Shown: positions 8,596-17,344, numbered from the stretch's first letter. The stretch: 64,000 nt of DNA from Clostridium_AW sp040797845 (GCA_040797845.1 JBFNFA010000002.1:372001-436000), one strand, 5' to 3'. The notes: generated by a model not told the origin, from the letters alone. Made by a program: numbers and translations.

Positions 8596-9540
8596 ATGGC
8601 TTTAGTAACAACTAAAGAAATGTTTGAAAAGGCTTTTAAAGGAAATTATGCTATAGGTGCTTTCAACATTAACAATATGGAAATAATTCAAGCAGTAGTT
8701 AATGCGGCGAAAGAAGAAAATTCCCCTGTAATTCTTCAAGTTTCCTCTAGCGCTCTTAAATATGCTGGTCCTAAGTATTTAAAACATATGGTAGATGCTG
8801 CCATAGAAGATACAGGAATCGATATAGCTCTTCATTTGGATCATGGTGCAAATATAGATCAGGTTAAATTAGCTATAGATGCTGGATTTACTTCCGTTAT
8901 GTTTGATGGTTCTCACCACGATTATGAAGAAAATGTTAGACTAACTAAAGAAGTAGTAGAGTATGCTCATAGCAAAGGTGTTGTTGTAGAAGCAGAGCTT
9001 GGAAAATTAGCTGGAGTAGAAGATGATGTAAAGGTTGCTAGTCACGATGCTACTTATACAGATCCAGATCAAGCTGTAGACTTTGTAAGAAGAACAGGAG
9101 TGGATTCTTTAGCAATAGCTATAGGAACAAGCCACGGTGCTTACAAGTTTAAGGGAGAAGCTAAACTTGATTTTGATAGACTTGAAACTATAACTAAAAA
9201 ACTTGAAGCAGATGGCATCAAAAATTTCCCAATAGTATTACACGGTGCATCTTCTGTTGAACAAAAATATGTTGCTATGTGTAATGAATATGGTGGAGAC
9301 ATAGGAGGAGCTAAGGGAGTTCCAAATGAAATGTTAAGAAAAGCTGCATCTATGGCAGTATGTAAAATTAACATGGATACAGATTTAAGACTTGCAATGA
9401 CAGCATCCGTTAGAAGAATTCTTACTGAAAATCCAAAGGAAATAGATCCAAGAAAATATTTAGGTGTTGCAAGAGAAGCAATTCAAGGATTAGTTAAAGA
9501 TAAAATTAAAAACGTTTTAGGTTCTTCAAATACACTTTAA
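8596..9540 (+). CDS. fba: Class II fructose-bisphosphate aldolase
   Basis: This glycolytic enzyme cleaves fructose 1,6-bisphosphate to glyceraldehyde 3-phosphate and dihydroxyacetone phosphate with a divalent metal. The protein has 314 aa from ATG 8596 (GGAAGGTGG upstream; the TTG at 8578 lies within that site). Visible motifs are the metal- and substrate-binding segments IALHLDHGAN, FDGSHHDYEENV, AIGTSHGAYKF and IVLHGASS, and the phosphate-binding NMDTDLR near the C-terminus. It is a single-gene unit, followed by a strong terminator. Confidence 0.96.
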   Translation: MALVTTKEMFEKAFKGNYAIGAFNINNMEIIQAVVNAAKEENSPVILQVSSSALKYAGPKYLKHMVDAAIEDTGIDIALHLDHGANIDQVKLAIDAGFTSVMFDGSHHDYEENVRLTKEVVEYAHSKGVVVEAELGKLAGVEDDVKVASHDATYTDPDQAVDFVRRTGVDSLAIAIGTSHGAYKFKGEAKLDFDRLETITKKLEADGIKNFPIVLHGASSVEQKYVAMCNEYGGDIGGAKGVPNEMLRKAASMAVCKINMDTDLRLAMTASVRRILTENPKEIDPRKYLGVAREAIQGLVKDKIKNVLGSSNTL

Positions 9541-9569
9541 TTTAAGCAAAAAATTAAACGTTAAAAATA

Positions 9570-9612
9570 ATAAATGGGATTTTAGTAAATCTAAAATCCC
9601 ATTTATTTATTA
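9570..9612 (+). terminator. Terminator of fba
   Basis: The stem TAAATGGGATTTTAG / CTAAAATCCCATTTA has a five-base loop and is followed by a T-rich stretch. Confidence 0.88.
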
Positions 9613-9705
9613 TTTAGTAGTTAACATAAGTAGAATTCTATATTTTAATTTTTATTCTTTTTTACTATTTATTCTTAATTTTTTACTATGTATTCTCAAA
9701 TAAAT

Positions 9706-10740
9706 CTATTTTTCTATATAATTAATAATATTTTTTATAAGGATATTTATAGTTCCATCACCATTTCTCTGAACCTGAAACTTATTAACATCAGTATAAG
9801 CTTCTTCATTTATATACAAGTCTATATCTTTATCGATTTTAAGTCTAGTTCTTTTATATTTTTTCTCAACCCACTCTTTATCTATCTCTATTTTTTCTTT
9901 AACTCCCTCTGAATATACATAATCCATATAATTAGCTTGAGCTTCTTTATTGTCTCCAAATATGTCTTGTGATACTTGGTAAACATCTAAATTTTCCTCT
10001 TCTTTTAATTTCTGTCTTACACTACTTCTAATTTTTTCAGCCTCTTCTGCATTTTCTTTTATATTTGTTCTTGTCCACTTTTCTGTAGCCACAAGAAATT
10101 TTTTAGTTAAATCTCTTTTATTATCGATTATAGTACAGCCTAAAAATTTGCTAATAAAATAGTTGGCCCCGTACTCTTCATCGTCTTTTTTCTTTTGTTT
10201 ATCTATTACATATAGATGAAAATCATCCTCTTCAAGTAGAGGCTTTATAAAAGCACATTTTTGTATTCTCTGAGCGCTAGAAGGAAGTCCTGTCACTTCT
10301 GGAACAATTTCTATACCAACTTTATTCTCCACGAAGTTAACGCTATGGGTGTAATTTTTTACATAATCCATTTTTATTATACCTAAAAGAGGACCATGCT
10401 CTGTAGATAATGATACTACTATTAAATCTCCAGAGGGTATATTCACATTGGATTGCATTAATACAAAAAGCTGTCTTCCTATTTCTTTAGAAGCTTCAAT
10501 TATATTTATTTGTCCATTTAAATACTCCATACTAATTTCTTTTACTATATTTCTTTCTTCATTAAACAAAGCATATTTTAAGTCTTCATCTTTTAAACAT
10601 TTTTCAATGTGCTTTAATAAAAAGTTATATATTTCTTCATTTAAATTTAATTTATACTCATTTAATATTGGTTCATCTGCGTTATTATCTAATATATGTA
10701 TAACTGCTTCATTTATATTTACTTCATTAATATATTGCAA
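9706..10740 (-). CDS. Nucleoid-associated protein, NdpA/YejK (37-kDa) family
   Basis: The protein of about 344 aa matches the NdpA/YejK family, first described as a nucleoid-associated protein in E. coli; a molecular role is not established. It is cytosolic, mixed alpha/beta, with the family segment NEAVIHILDNN at the N-terminus and GDLIVVSLS and GLPSSAQRIQ in the middle. GTG 10749 directly abuts the ribosome binding site AAGGAA, so TTG 10740, with normal spacing, is the better start; the two differ by three residues. It is a single gene, convergent with fba. In phages and defence regions relatives can be accessory, but nothing here suggests transfer. Confidence 0.8.
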   Translation of the reverse strand: MQYINEVNINEAVIHILDNNADEPILNEYKLNLNEEIYNFLLKHIEKCLKDEDLKYALFNEERNIVKEISMEYLNGQINIIEASKEIGRQLFVLMQSNVNIPSGDLIVVSLSTEHGPLLGIIKMDYVKNYTHSVNFVENKVGIEIVPEVTGLPSSAQRIQKCAFIKPLLEEDDFHLYVIDKQKKKDDEEYGANYFISKFLGCTIIDNKRDLTKKFLVATEKWTRTNIKENAEEAEKIRSSVRQKLKEEENLDVYQVSQDIFGDNKEAQANYMDYVYSEGVKEKIEIDKEWVEKKYKRTRLKIDKDIDLYINEEAYTDVNKFQVQRNGDGTINILIKNIINYIEK

Positions 10741-10810
10741 GTTTTCCACTTCCTTTTATTAATTATTATATAGTTAATAGACATGTTAATATTTATGATA
10801 CTTAATTGTA

Positions 10811-10844
10811 TCCTGCTTTTCAAGATTTGAACTTAAAAAGCAGG
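10811..10844. repeat. Inverted repeat upstream of the nucleoid protein gene
   Basis: CCTGCTTTT and AAAAAGCAGG are separated by about 14 bases. No T-run follows on either strand, so it is not a clear terminator. It sits between the coat-gene terminator and the start of the nucleoid protein gene, and could be an operator or a leader hairpin. Confidence 0.4.
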
Positions 10845-10849
10845 TAATA

Positions 10850-10890
10850 TAAAAAAACTAGGGAACTTTCTTTTGTGAAAATTCCCTAGT
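10850..10890 (-). terminator. Terminator of the coat-protein pair
   Basis: The stem CTAGGGAA / TTCCCTAG has seven consecutive Ts after it on the minus strand. Confidence 0.85.
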
Positions 10891-10900
10891 AATTATTCCA

Positions 10901-11179
10901 TTATTTTAATTCTTGTTGCATTTGTGTTGTCTTTGATTTTACCTGTTGAACTTCATTGTCTGGAGCGTCCTTTGTTTGATACCATCCCTTTTGTTTCATA
11001 GCGTCAAATACCTGATACTGAGTATTCTCTGCATTTTTGAAGTTGTTTAACAATACTGTTCTTAAGTTTGGACAAGATGTTTCTGTTATTCCCGTACTAT
11101 ATGCTGAAATTGTTTGTTTTTCTGTAGCTAATAAATCATCCATTAAATCTTTTTCGCTTAAATTTGGTGTATTATGCAT
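10901..11179 (-). CDS. Spore coat protein, CotF family
   Basis: The small helical protein (92 aa) belongs to the CotF family of coat proteins, which have a ferritin-like four-helix pattern. It begins with LSEKDLMDDLLATEKQTISA and has the family features SYSTGITETSCPNLR and QYQVFDAMKQKGWY. It carries the ribosome binding site AGGAGGG. It follows another small helical gene by 26 bp, forming a two-gene unit that should be expressed in the mother cell late in sporulation. No sigma-K promoter was placed with confidence. Confidence 0.85.
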   Translation of the reverse strand: MHNTPNLSEKDLMDDLLATEKQTISAYSTGITETSCPNLRTVLLNNFKNAENTQYQVFDAMKQKGWYQTKDAPDNEVQQVKSKTTQMQQELK

Positions 11180-11205
11180 AACATTCCCTCCTAAATTTTA
11201 AATTA

Positions 11206-11412
11206 TTATTGATGACTCTCAAGATATGACTTTAGATCATTAAAGTTTTGCTTATGAGTACTAGCTGCTTGATTGCATAAGTCCTTCAATTTAGTGTCTG
11301 TGCAGTATTGAGCATATAAATTAAACTTTTTGTTCAGTAGACATTCATAGTTTAATTGATCTGATATAACCTTTAAATTATTGCTTTCTATTTGTTTATT
11401 TGATGTATTCAT
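11206..11412 (-). CDS. Small helical coat-associated protein
   Basis: The 68-residue hydrophilic protein has two predicted helices and Cys at about residues 25, 38 and 46 (YECLLNKKF, YAQYCTDTKLKDLCNQAA). It resembles half of a CotF/ferritin-like bundle and lies directly upstream of the CotF gene with a strong ribosome binding site (GGAGG). This neighbourhood suggests a coat or spore-associated role; the sequence alone does not prove it. Confidence 0.7.
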   Translation of the reverse strand: MNTSNKQIESNNLKVISDQLNYECLLNKKFNLYAQYCTDTKLKDLCNQAASTHKQNFNDLKSYLESHQ

Positions 11413-11455
11413 ATTTTTACCTCCTGCTTATAATTTTTTTGTACCTTACGATATT

Positions 11456-11505
11456 TATTTTACCCTTTTAAAAAACAATTATTTATTTTTTTAAAGGGTA
11501 AAATA
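11456..11505. repeat. Inverted repeat TATTTTACCCTTT / AAAGGGTAAAATA
   Basis: Two perfect 13-base arms are separated by about 24 AT-rich bases. They lie between the divergent coat-type gene and the CYTH gene. The repeat may be an operator shared by the two promoters or a hairpin. Nothing further can be read from it. Confidence 0.45.
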
Positions 11506-11577
11506 ATACATATATCTTTTAAGTGTACAAGAGAATAATTTATATGCTATAATCTCAATTAAATGGGAGTGATATAT

Positions 11578-12123
11578 TTGAACGAACTTGAGGTTAAAAT
11601 ACTCGATATAGATTTAAATTATATTAGAGAGAAATTAAAAGAATTAAAGTGTGAAAAAGTCAAAGAAGAAAACCAAATAAATAATCTTTTTGATTTTAAA
11701 AATAAGTATCTTCTAAAACAACATGGCTATGCAAGAATTAGAATAGTAGAAGATTTATTAAATAAAGAATATAAATATTACATGACAGTAAAAAAATTAC
11801 TAAGTGATGAAAAATTTAAAATTATGGAAGAAAATGAAGTAATCATATCCGATCCTATTGAGGGAGAAATGATATTTAAATCATTAGGTTTAGAACTAAC
11901 TCAAAGCATAAAAAAATATAGGGAAAGTTATAAATATAAAAATTCACTAGTAGAAATAGATATTAACGATAAGTCCTTTTGTCCTTTTCCTTATATTGAA
12001 ATTGAATCTCCTACTGAAGAAGAACTTGAAGAAGTTGTTCTAATGCTTGGGTATAAAATAGAAGATATAACATCTAAAAGTATATATGAATTAATAAAAA
12101 TATTTAATAATAAGGGAATTTAA
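11578..12123 (+). CDS. CYTH-domain protein (triphosphate tunnel metalloenzyme)
   Basis: The N-terminal ExExK motif (NELEVKIL, residues 2-6 region) identifies the CYTH superfamily, whose members include triphosphatases, thiamine triphosphatase and class IV adenylate cyclases. Charged tunnel residues follow (ARIRIVED, YYMTVKK, VEIDI ... IEIESPTEEEL). The protein has 181 aa from TTG 11578, five bases after GGGAGTGA; the ATG at 11563 contains that site. A -10 TATAAT lies at 11549-11554. The reaction cannot be assigned; inorganic triphosphatase is the most common activity in bacteria. It is the first gene of a cluster with DUF5685, DnaJ and membrane proteins. Confidence 0.82.
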   Translation: MNELEVKILDIDLNYIREKLKELKCEKVKEENQINNLFDFKNKYLLKQHGYARIRIVEDLLNKEYKYYMTVKKLLSDEKFKIMEENEVIISDPIEGEMIFKSLGLELTQSIKKYRESYKYKNSLVEIDINDKSFCPFPYIEIESPTEEELEEVVLMLGYKIEDITSKSIYELIKIFNNKGI

Positions 12124-12125
12124 TT

Positions 12126-13010
12126 ATGTTTGGATATGTAACACCTTGTAAAATGGAGTTAAAATTTAAGGATTATGAAAGATTTAAATCCTACTATTGC
12201 GGCCTTTGCAAATCTATTAAAAATAATTTTGGTAATGTACCTAGATTTGTTTTAAATTATGATATGACATTTTTAGCTATACTACTACATTCAATCGATG
12301 AATGCTCTCCTACTTATGAATTGCAACATTGTATGGTTCATCCATTGAAAAAAAAATTAGTGCTTTTAGAAAACGAGCCTTTAAAGTATGCGGCTTTTTG
12401 CAATGTAGCTTTAACTTATTTCAAGCTAATAGATAATATAAACGATGATAATTCTATAAAAAGTAAAATACTTACTAATGTTTTGAAAAAATATATTAAT
12501 AAAGACTATGACAATTATAAAGATAAATTAGAATACATCGAAAAAACTCTTAATGAATTATACTTACTAGAGAAGAAAGAAGACCACTGTTCTATAGATG
12601 AATTAAGCCACCCTTTTGCTCATTTAACGGGCTACATACTTTCATCATATATAACTGACAAGGGTGAAGTTTCTGATAATCTTTATAATCTAGGATATAA
12701 TTTAGGAAAATGGATTTATATTATAGATGCTTGGGATGACTTAGAAAAGGATATATCACAAAATAAATTTAATGCTATAAATTCAGTCTTTAATAAAGAA
12801 AATAAATCCTTTGAAAAATTTGAATTAGATATAAAGGATAGAATTGACTTTATACTAACTTTTTGTGGAAGACAATGCCTCAACTACACTAGAAATCTTC
12901 CAATTAAGAAAAATGAGGAACTTTTATACAATATACTTCAATTTGGACTTATGGAAAAAATGGATAAAATTTTTAAGAGGAGTGAAATGCGTAATGGGAA
13001 ATCCATATGA
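12126..13010 (+). CDS. DUF5685 protein with two aspartate-rich motifs
   Basis: The 294-residue protein matches DUF5685, an uncharacterised clostridial family. It has a conserved N-terminal YYCGLCKS (Cys 25 and 28). The rest looks helical. Two Asp-rich segments, DNINDD (103-108) and DAWDDLEKD (201-209, followed by NKFNAI), resemble the paired metal-binding motifs of class I isoprenoid synthases. That resemblance is inference and was not tested by alignment. It begins two bases after the CYTH stop and overlaps the DnaJ gene start by 17 bp, so translation is coupled. Confidence 0.75.
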   Translation: MFGYVTPCKMELKFKDYERFKSYYCGLCKSIKNNFGNVPRFVLNYDMTFLAILLHSIDECSPTYELQHCMVHPLKKKLVLLENEPLKYAAFCNVALTYFKLIDNINDDNSIKSKILTNVLKKYINKDYDNYKDKLEYIEKTLNELYLLEKKEDHCSIDELSHPFAHLTGYILSSYITDKGEVSDNLYNLGYNLGKWIYIIDAWDDLEKDISQNKFNAINSVFNKENKSFEKFELDIKDRIDFILTFCGRQCLNYTRNLPIKKNEELLYNILQFGLMEKMDKIFKRSEMRNGKSI

Positions 13011-13638
13011 GATATTAGGAATTAGAGAGGGATCTTCTAAAGAAGATATAAAAAAAGCATATAGAGAACTGGCAAAAAAATATCACCCAGATCAATATGG
13101 GGATAATCCTTTAAGAAATTTAGCTGAAGAAAAGATGCGTGAAATAAATGAAGCATATGACTATCTTATGAAAAATACTAGTGACTATAATAGTTACAGC
13201 AATGACTATAATAATACTAATTATAACAACAATAATTCCAATAATAATTATAGCCACCAGAGAAATGATGCTGTAAACTTTCATTCTATAAGAATGGATA
13301 TACAATTGGGCAGACTTCGTGAAGCTGAAGAAAAACTTCTAAATATGTCTTTAAAAAATGCTGAATGGAACTACCTAATGGGTATAATAAATCTAAAAAA
13401 AGGCTGGTATGATGCTGCTAACAACTATCTTAGAACGGCATGTAGTATGGAACCTAGAAATACAGAATATAGAGATACATTTAATAGAATAAATAATATG
13501 AATAATACATATAGACAACCATATCGCAATAGTAGATATGGAAATGATTCAGATCTCTGTAATTTTTGTGCTACTTTATGGTTTTTAGATTGTTGTTGTG
13601 AATGCTGTTGTGGCGGAGATATAGTAAGCTGTTGTTAA
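12994..13638 (+). CDS. DnaJ-domain protein with a Cys-rich tail
   Basis: The protein has 214 aa from ATG 12994. It has an N-terminal J domain with the HPD motif at residues 31-33 (KKYHPDQ), an Asn/Tyr-rich linker (about 63-90), a helical repeat region resembling TPRs (about 100-170), and a C-terminus with ten Cys in the last 27 residues, including two CCC runs. It lacks the Gly/Phe-Zn-finger layout of true DnaJ. The J domain should recruit DnaK; the tail could bind metal or membrane. The start overlaps the end of DUF5685. GAGGAG lies 12 bases before the ATG, a rather long spacing, so GTG 12982 is possible. Confidence 0.83.
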   Translation: MGNPYEILGIREGSSKEDIKKAYRELAKKYHPDQYGDNPLRNLAEEKMREINEAYDYLMKNTSDYNSYSNDYNNTNYNNNNSNNNYSHQRNDAVNFHSIRMDIQLGRLREAEEKLLNMSLKNAEWNYLMGIINLKKGWYDAANNYLRTACSMEPRNTEYRDTFNRINNMNNTYRQPYRNSRYGNDSDLCNFCATLWFLDCCCECCCGGDIVSCC

Positions 13639-13658
13639 TATGACTGGGGGTATTATAT

Positions 13659-14165
13659 ATGAAAACTTCTTACTTAACTAGAGGTGGAATTCTTACTTCC
13701 CTAAGCGTGATTTTAGTATATGTAAGTACCATTGCGCCAACAAATAAGCTCTTTTTATTGGTGGTAGCTTCTAGTTTAATTCCTTTAGCAATAATCAGTA
13801 CTAATATTAAAACTAGTATAGGTATATATTTAAGTACTTCTTTGTTAATTTTATTGCTTATAGGCTTTAAATCTTCTGTTTTCTTATATATAGTATTTTT
13901 TGGCATATATGGTTTAATAAAATTATTAATAGAAAAAATAGATAATTTACCTATAGAGTTAATACTTAAATTTATGTTTTTTATTATATGTCTCTGTGGA
14001 GCTTTCTTTGTTTTCTCAACCATTTCCCCTATTAATAACTTAAGTAATTTTCCTTTTTCATTACCTATACTTATAATTGTAGCTGTATTATCATTTTTTT
14101 TATACGATTATGCTTTAACCCTTTTCATCCACAAGGTTTCAAAATTTTTTATTAAAAACAGTTGA
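13659..14165 (+). CDS. Integral membrane protein, function unknown
   Basis: The 168-residue protein is almost entirely hydrophobic, with about five or six membrane segments and a basic C-terminus (HKVSKFFIKNS). The overall pattern recalls DUF2232-type or small ECF-like membrane proteins, but no diagnostic motif was found. It follows the DnaJ gene by 20 bp and has the ribosome binding site ACTGGGGG, so it is probably the last gene of the CYTH-DUF5685-DnaJ unit. The promoter of tRNA-Gln begins inside its last codon. Confidence 0.65.
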   Translation: MKTSYLTRGGILTSLSVILVYVSTIAPTNKLFLLVVASSLIPLAIISTNIKTSIGIYLSTSLLILLLIGFKSSVFLYIVFFGIYGLIKLLIEKIDNLPIELILKFMFFIICLCGAFFVFSTISPINNLSNFPFSLPILIIVAVLSFFLYDYALTLFIHKVSKFFIKNS

Positions 14166-14189
14166 CAGCATATTATATTTTGATATAAT
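14162..14189 (+). promoter_or_regulatory. Promoter of tRNA-Gln
   Basis: A perfect -35 TTGACA (14162-14167) and a perfect -10 TATAAT (14184-14189) are separated by 16 bp. The -35 box overlaps the stop codon of the preceding membrane protein gene. Confidence 0.85.
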
Positions 14190-14219
14190 AGTAAATGTCG
14201 ATATTGACAGAATAATTGA

Positions 14220-14295
14220 TGCCCATTAGCCAAACGGTAAGGCACCTGCCTCTGGAGCAGGCATTGTGTTGGTTCGAATCCAGCATGGGCAGCCA
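14220..14295 (+). tRNA. tRNA-Gln (CTG)
   Basis: The gene is 76 nt including an encoded CCA. The acceptor arms TGCCCAT and ATGGGCA pair fully, with discriminator G. The anticodon stem CCTGC/GCAGG holds the loop CTCTGGA, giving anticodon CTG. The T-loop GGTTCGAATCC is standard. The CTG anticodon reads only CAG, a rare codon in this AT-rich genome, so a TTG isoacceptor must exist elsewhere. Confidence 0.93.
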
Positions 14296-14331
14296 TAAAA
14301 CTCTTGAGAGATCAAGAGTTTTATTTTTATA
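14296..14331 (+). terminator. Terminator after tRNA-Gln
   Basis: The stem AAAACTCTTGA / TCAAGAGTTTT has a GAGA loop and a following T-rich run. Confidence 0.85.
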
Positions 14332-14343
14332 TCCACTACATTC

Positions 14344-14371
14344 TTGACAATACTTTAATAGTATTATAGAA
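14344..14371 (+). promoter_or_regulatory. Promoter of the leuS T-box leader
   Basis: TTGACA (14344-14349) and a -10-like TATAGA (14366-14371) are separated by 16 bp. Confidence 0.65.
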
Positions 14372-14377
14372 TGATAT

Positions 14378-14612
14378 AAATCAATATTCAAGACTGTGAA
14401 CAGGAGTAGTAATTTTTGATTCATTTTAAGAGAGCTATTGGATGGTGAAAAATAGTATTGATAAAAAGTGAACTCGCCTGGGAGTTTATTTGCCCTAAAG
14501 GCAAATACGGTTTTTCCGTTATAAATTTTGAGTGAAAACCTCATCTAGGTTTTAATTAGAGTGGTACCGCGAAGCATACCTTCGTCTCTTTGGAGATGGA
14601 GGTTTTTTTATT
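14378..14612 (+). ncRNA. T-box leader (tRNA-Leu type) of leuS
   Basis: The T-box AGAGTGGTACCGCG lies at 14558-14571. The following terminator stem ACCTTCGTCTC / GAGATGGAGGT ends in seven Ts (14578-14612). The candidate specifier is CTC (14473-14475, in GTGAACTCGCC), a Leu codon. The bulge TGGT matches tRNAs ending ACCA, as tRNA-Leu does. Uncharged tRNA-Leu should stabilise the antiterminator and allow transcription of leuS. Confidence 0.93.
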
Positions 14613-14652
14613 TGAAATAAACAATATACTAAAATGAAAAGGAGCGATAAAT

Positions 14653-17091
14653 ATGGGAAATTACGGAACTCACATTGATGCTAAATGGCAAGAAAAATGG
14701 GAGGAATCTAAGCTTTATAAATTTGATAAAGACAACAGTGGCGAAAAATTATATGTGCTTGAAATGTTCTCATATCCATCAGGTAGCAATCTTCATGCCG
14801 GTCATTGGTTCAACTATGGCCCAGTAGACTCTTGGGCAAGATTTAAACGAATGCAAGGATATAATATATTCCAACCTATGGGTTTTGATGCATTTGGGCT
14901 TCCAGCAGAAAATTACGCAATAAAAACTGGAATACATCCACAGGATTCTACTGTAAAAAACATCGAAACAATGGAAAAACAATTAAGAGCTATGGGGGCT
15001 ATGTTTAATTGGGAAAATGAAGTAATCACCTGTAACGAAGATTATTACAAATGGACTCAATGGTTGTTCTTAAAGCTATACGAAAAGGGATTAGCATATA
15101 GAAAAAATGCACCTGTTAACTGGTGCCCTAGCTGTAATACTGTTCTTGCTAATGAGCAAGTTTTAGATGGTGAATGTGAAAGATGTTCTAGTGAAGTTAC
15201 TAAGAGAGATTTGACTCAATGGTTCTTTAAAATTACTGACTACTCAGAAGAATTACTACAAAAGCTTGATGAATTAGATTGGCCTGAAAAGACTAAGGCA
15301 ATGCAAAAGCATTGGATAGGAAAATCTATCGGCGCTGAAGTAACCTTTAAAATGGGTGATTCAGACCTTTCCTTTGATGTATTTACCACTAGGGCAGATA
15401 CATTGTTTGGAGTTACTTATGTAGTATTAGCTCCTGAGAATCCATTAGTAGATAAAATTACAACAGAACAATATAAAAAAGATGTAGAGGCTTATAAAGA
15501 AGCAACAAGGAAACAATCTGAAATCGAAAGACAATCTATAACAAGAGAAAAAACTGGCATATTTACAGGTGCCTACGCTATAAATCCTATAAACGGAAGA
15601 AAAGTTCCTGTTTGGGTTGCAGATTATGTATTGGCTACTTATGGTACTGGCGCTGTAATGGCTGTACCTGCTCATGATGAAAGAGACTTTGCTTTTGCAA
15701 CTAAATATGAACTTCCAATAGAAAGAGTTATTAAAGGTGGCGAAGGTCTTCCTTATGTTGATTCTGGCGTTATGGTTAATAGCGGCGAATTCGATGGCAT
15801 GAACTCAGAAGAAGGAAGAGATGCTATAATAGCTAAATTAGAAAAAGATAACCATGGAACTAAAAAAATAAATTATAGATTAAGAGACTGGTTGGTATCC
15901 AGACAAAGATATTGGGGAGCACCTATCCCAGTAATATATTGCGATAAATGTGGAACTATACCAGTTCCAGAAGATCAACTTCCTGTAAAACTTCCATATG
16001 AAGTTGAATTTACACCTGACGGAAAATCACCTTTAGCTAAATGCGAAGACTTTATAAATACTACTTGCCCACATTGTGGTGCACCAGCAAAAAGAGAAGC
16101 TGATACTCTTGACACATTTGTCTGCTCTTCTTGGTATTATTTAAGATATGCAGACAATAAAAATGATAAAGAAGCGTTTAATACAGATATAATAAATGAT
16201 ATCCTTCCTGTTGATAAATATGTTGGCGGTCCAGAACATGCTTGCATGCATCTTCTTTATGCTAGATTTATCAATAAAGCTCTAAGAGATATGGGATATC
16301 TAAACTTTGATGAACCATTCTTATCTTTAACTCATCAGGGTTTAATACTTGGACCAGATGGACTTAAGATGAGTAAATCAAAAGGAAATACTATCTCACC
16401 TGATGACTACATTAAAGAGTTTGGATCAGATGTATTTAGAATGTATTTAATGTTTGGTTTTGATTACACCGAAGGTGGCGCTTGGAGTGACGATGGAATA
16501 AAATCCATAGGCAGATTTATCGATAGAGTGGAAAGAATATTAGATTCCTGCAGAGACTATATTAAAGCTCCTAAGAACAGTAAAGATTCCATGGATAAAT
16601 TAGAAAAAGAATTGAACTTTGTTAGACACTCTACAATTAAAGCTATTAGTGAAGATATGGATAAAATGCAATTTAATACTTGTATAGCAAGGATTATGGA
16701 ATATACAAATGCATTATCTAAATACATTAACGAAGAAAGTAAAAATCCTACTTTCTTGAAAGAGTGCTTAATAGATTTTATAAAATTACTTGCCCCTTTT
16801 GCTCCTCACTTCAGCGAGGAACAATGGAATCTTTTAGATATGCCATTTTCTGTATTCAACGAAAAATGGCCAATATTTAATGAAAGTGCATTAGTTAAAG
16901 ATGAAGTTGAAATAGCAATTCAAATCAACGGCAAAGTTAAAGGAAGAATTAATATTCCTTCTGGACTTTCTGAAGATGAAATTAAATTAGCTGCACTAGC
17001 TTCTCCAGACACACAAAGAAATATAGCTGGAAAAGATTTAGTAAAAGTAATTGTTATAAAAGGAAGACTTGTTAATATAGTTGTTAAATAG
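14653..17091 (+). CDS. leuS: Leucyl-tRNA synthetase
   Basis: This class I synthetase charges tRNA-Leu. It has 812 aa, the normal bacterial length. The HIGH-type motif is PSGSNLHAGHW (about residues 42-52) and the KMSKS motif is LKMSKSKGN. The CP1 editing domain contains the Thr-rich TTRADTLFGVTYVV and the GTGAVMAVPAHDERD segment with the editing Asp. A zinc-like cluster is present (CPSCNTVLANEQV ... CERC), and CDKCG/CPHCG pairs occur in the leucine-specific region. The ribosome binding site AAGGAG is upstream. Expression is controlled by the T-box leader. Confidence 0.98.
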   Translation: MGNYGTHIDAKWQEKWEESKLYKFDKDNSGEKLYVLEMFSYPSGSNLHAGHWFNYGPVDSWARFKRMQGYNIFQPMGFDAFGLPAENYAIKTGIHPQDSTVKNIETMEKQLRAMGAMFNWENEVITCNEDYYKWTQWLFLKLYEKGLAYRKNAPVNWCPSCNTVLANEQVLDGECERCSSEVTKRDLTQWFFKITDYSEELLQKLDELDWPEKTKAMQKHWIGKSIGAEVTFKMGDSDLSFDVFTTRADTLFGVTYVVLAPENPLVDKITTEQYKKDVEAYKEATRKQSEIERQSITREKTGIFTGAYAINPINGRKVPVWVADYVLATYGTGAVMAVPAHDERDFAFATKYELPIERVIKGGEGLPYVDSGVMVNSGEFDGMNSEEGRDAIIAKLEKDNHGTKKINYRLRDWLVSRQRYWGAPIPVIYCDKCGTIPVPEDQLPVKLPYEVEFTPDGKSPLAKCEDFINTTCPHCGAPAKREADTLDTFVCSSWYYLRYADNKNDKEAFNTDIINDILPVDKYVGGPEHACMHLLYARFINKALRDMGYLNFDEPFLSLTHQGLILGPDGLKMSKSKGNTISPDDYIKEFGSDVFRMYLMFGFDYTEGGAWSDDGIKSIGRFIDRVERILDSCRDYIKAPKNSKDSMDKLEKELNFVRHSTIKAISEDMDKMQFNTCIARIMEYTNALSKYINEESKNPTFLKECLIDFIKLLAPFAPHFSEEQWNLLDMPFSVFNEKWPIFNESALVKDEVEIAIQINGKVKGRINIPSGLSEDEIKLAALASPDTQRNIAGKDLVKVIVIKGRLVNIVVK

Positions 17092-17156
17092 ACCTTTATT
17101 TAATGAAAAGTGAATGATGAAATTTTATGAAAGCTAAAATTTCTACTATTATAGAG

Positions 17157-17202
17157 ACTGCTGATAAATTTGTATAAAAGCGAATTTATCAGCAGTTTTT
17201 TC
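17157..17202 (+). terminator. Terminator of leuS
   Basis: The stem ACTGCTGATAAATT / AATTTATCAGCAGT has a loop of about 12 bases and a T6 tail. Confidence 0.88.
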
Positions 17203-17251
17203 TATACTTAATGATCAGATTTCAGCCAAAATTAAATATAAATTGATATTA

Positions 17252-17288
17252 CTAAAAAACAAAAGGAATTTTGCATTGCAAAATTCCC
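17252..17288 (-). terminator. Terminator of the ABC transporter operon
   Basis: The stem GGAATTTTGCA / TGCAAAATTCC is followed on the minus strand by TTTTGTTTTTT. The preceding bases (17290-17335) are a degenerate TTAAGAGTTAA/GAATGAAGAAT repeat that is common beside clostridial terminators. Confidence 0.82.
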
Positions 17289-17344
17289 TCGTTTATTCTT
17301 CATTCTTAACTTTTAACTCTTAACTAAAAAATACTTAGTATTTT

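Noticed and set aside
14108..14544. Minus-strand reading frames over tRNA-Gln and the leuS leader
   Set aside because: They are antisense to RNA features; no ribosome binding site.
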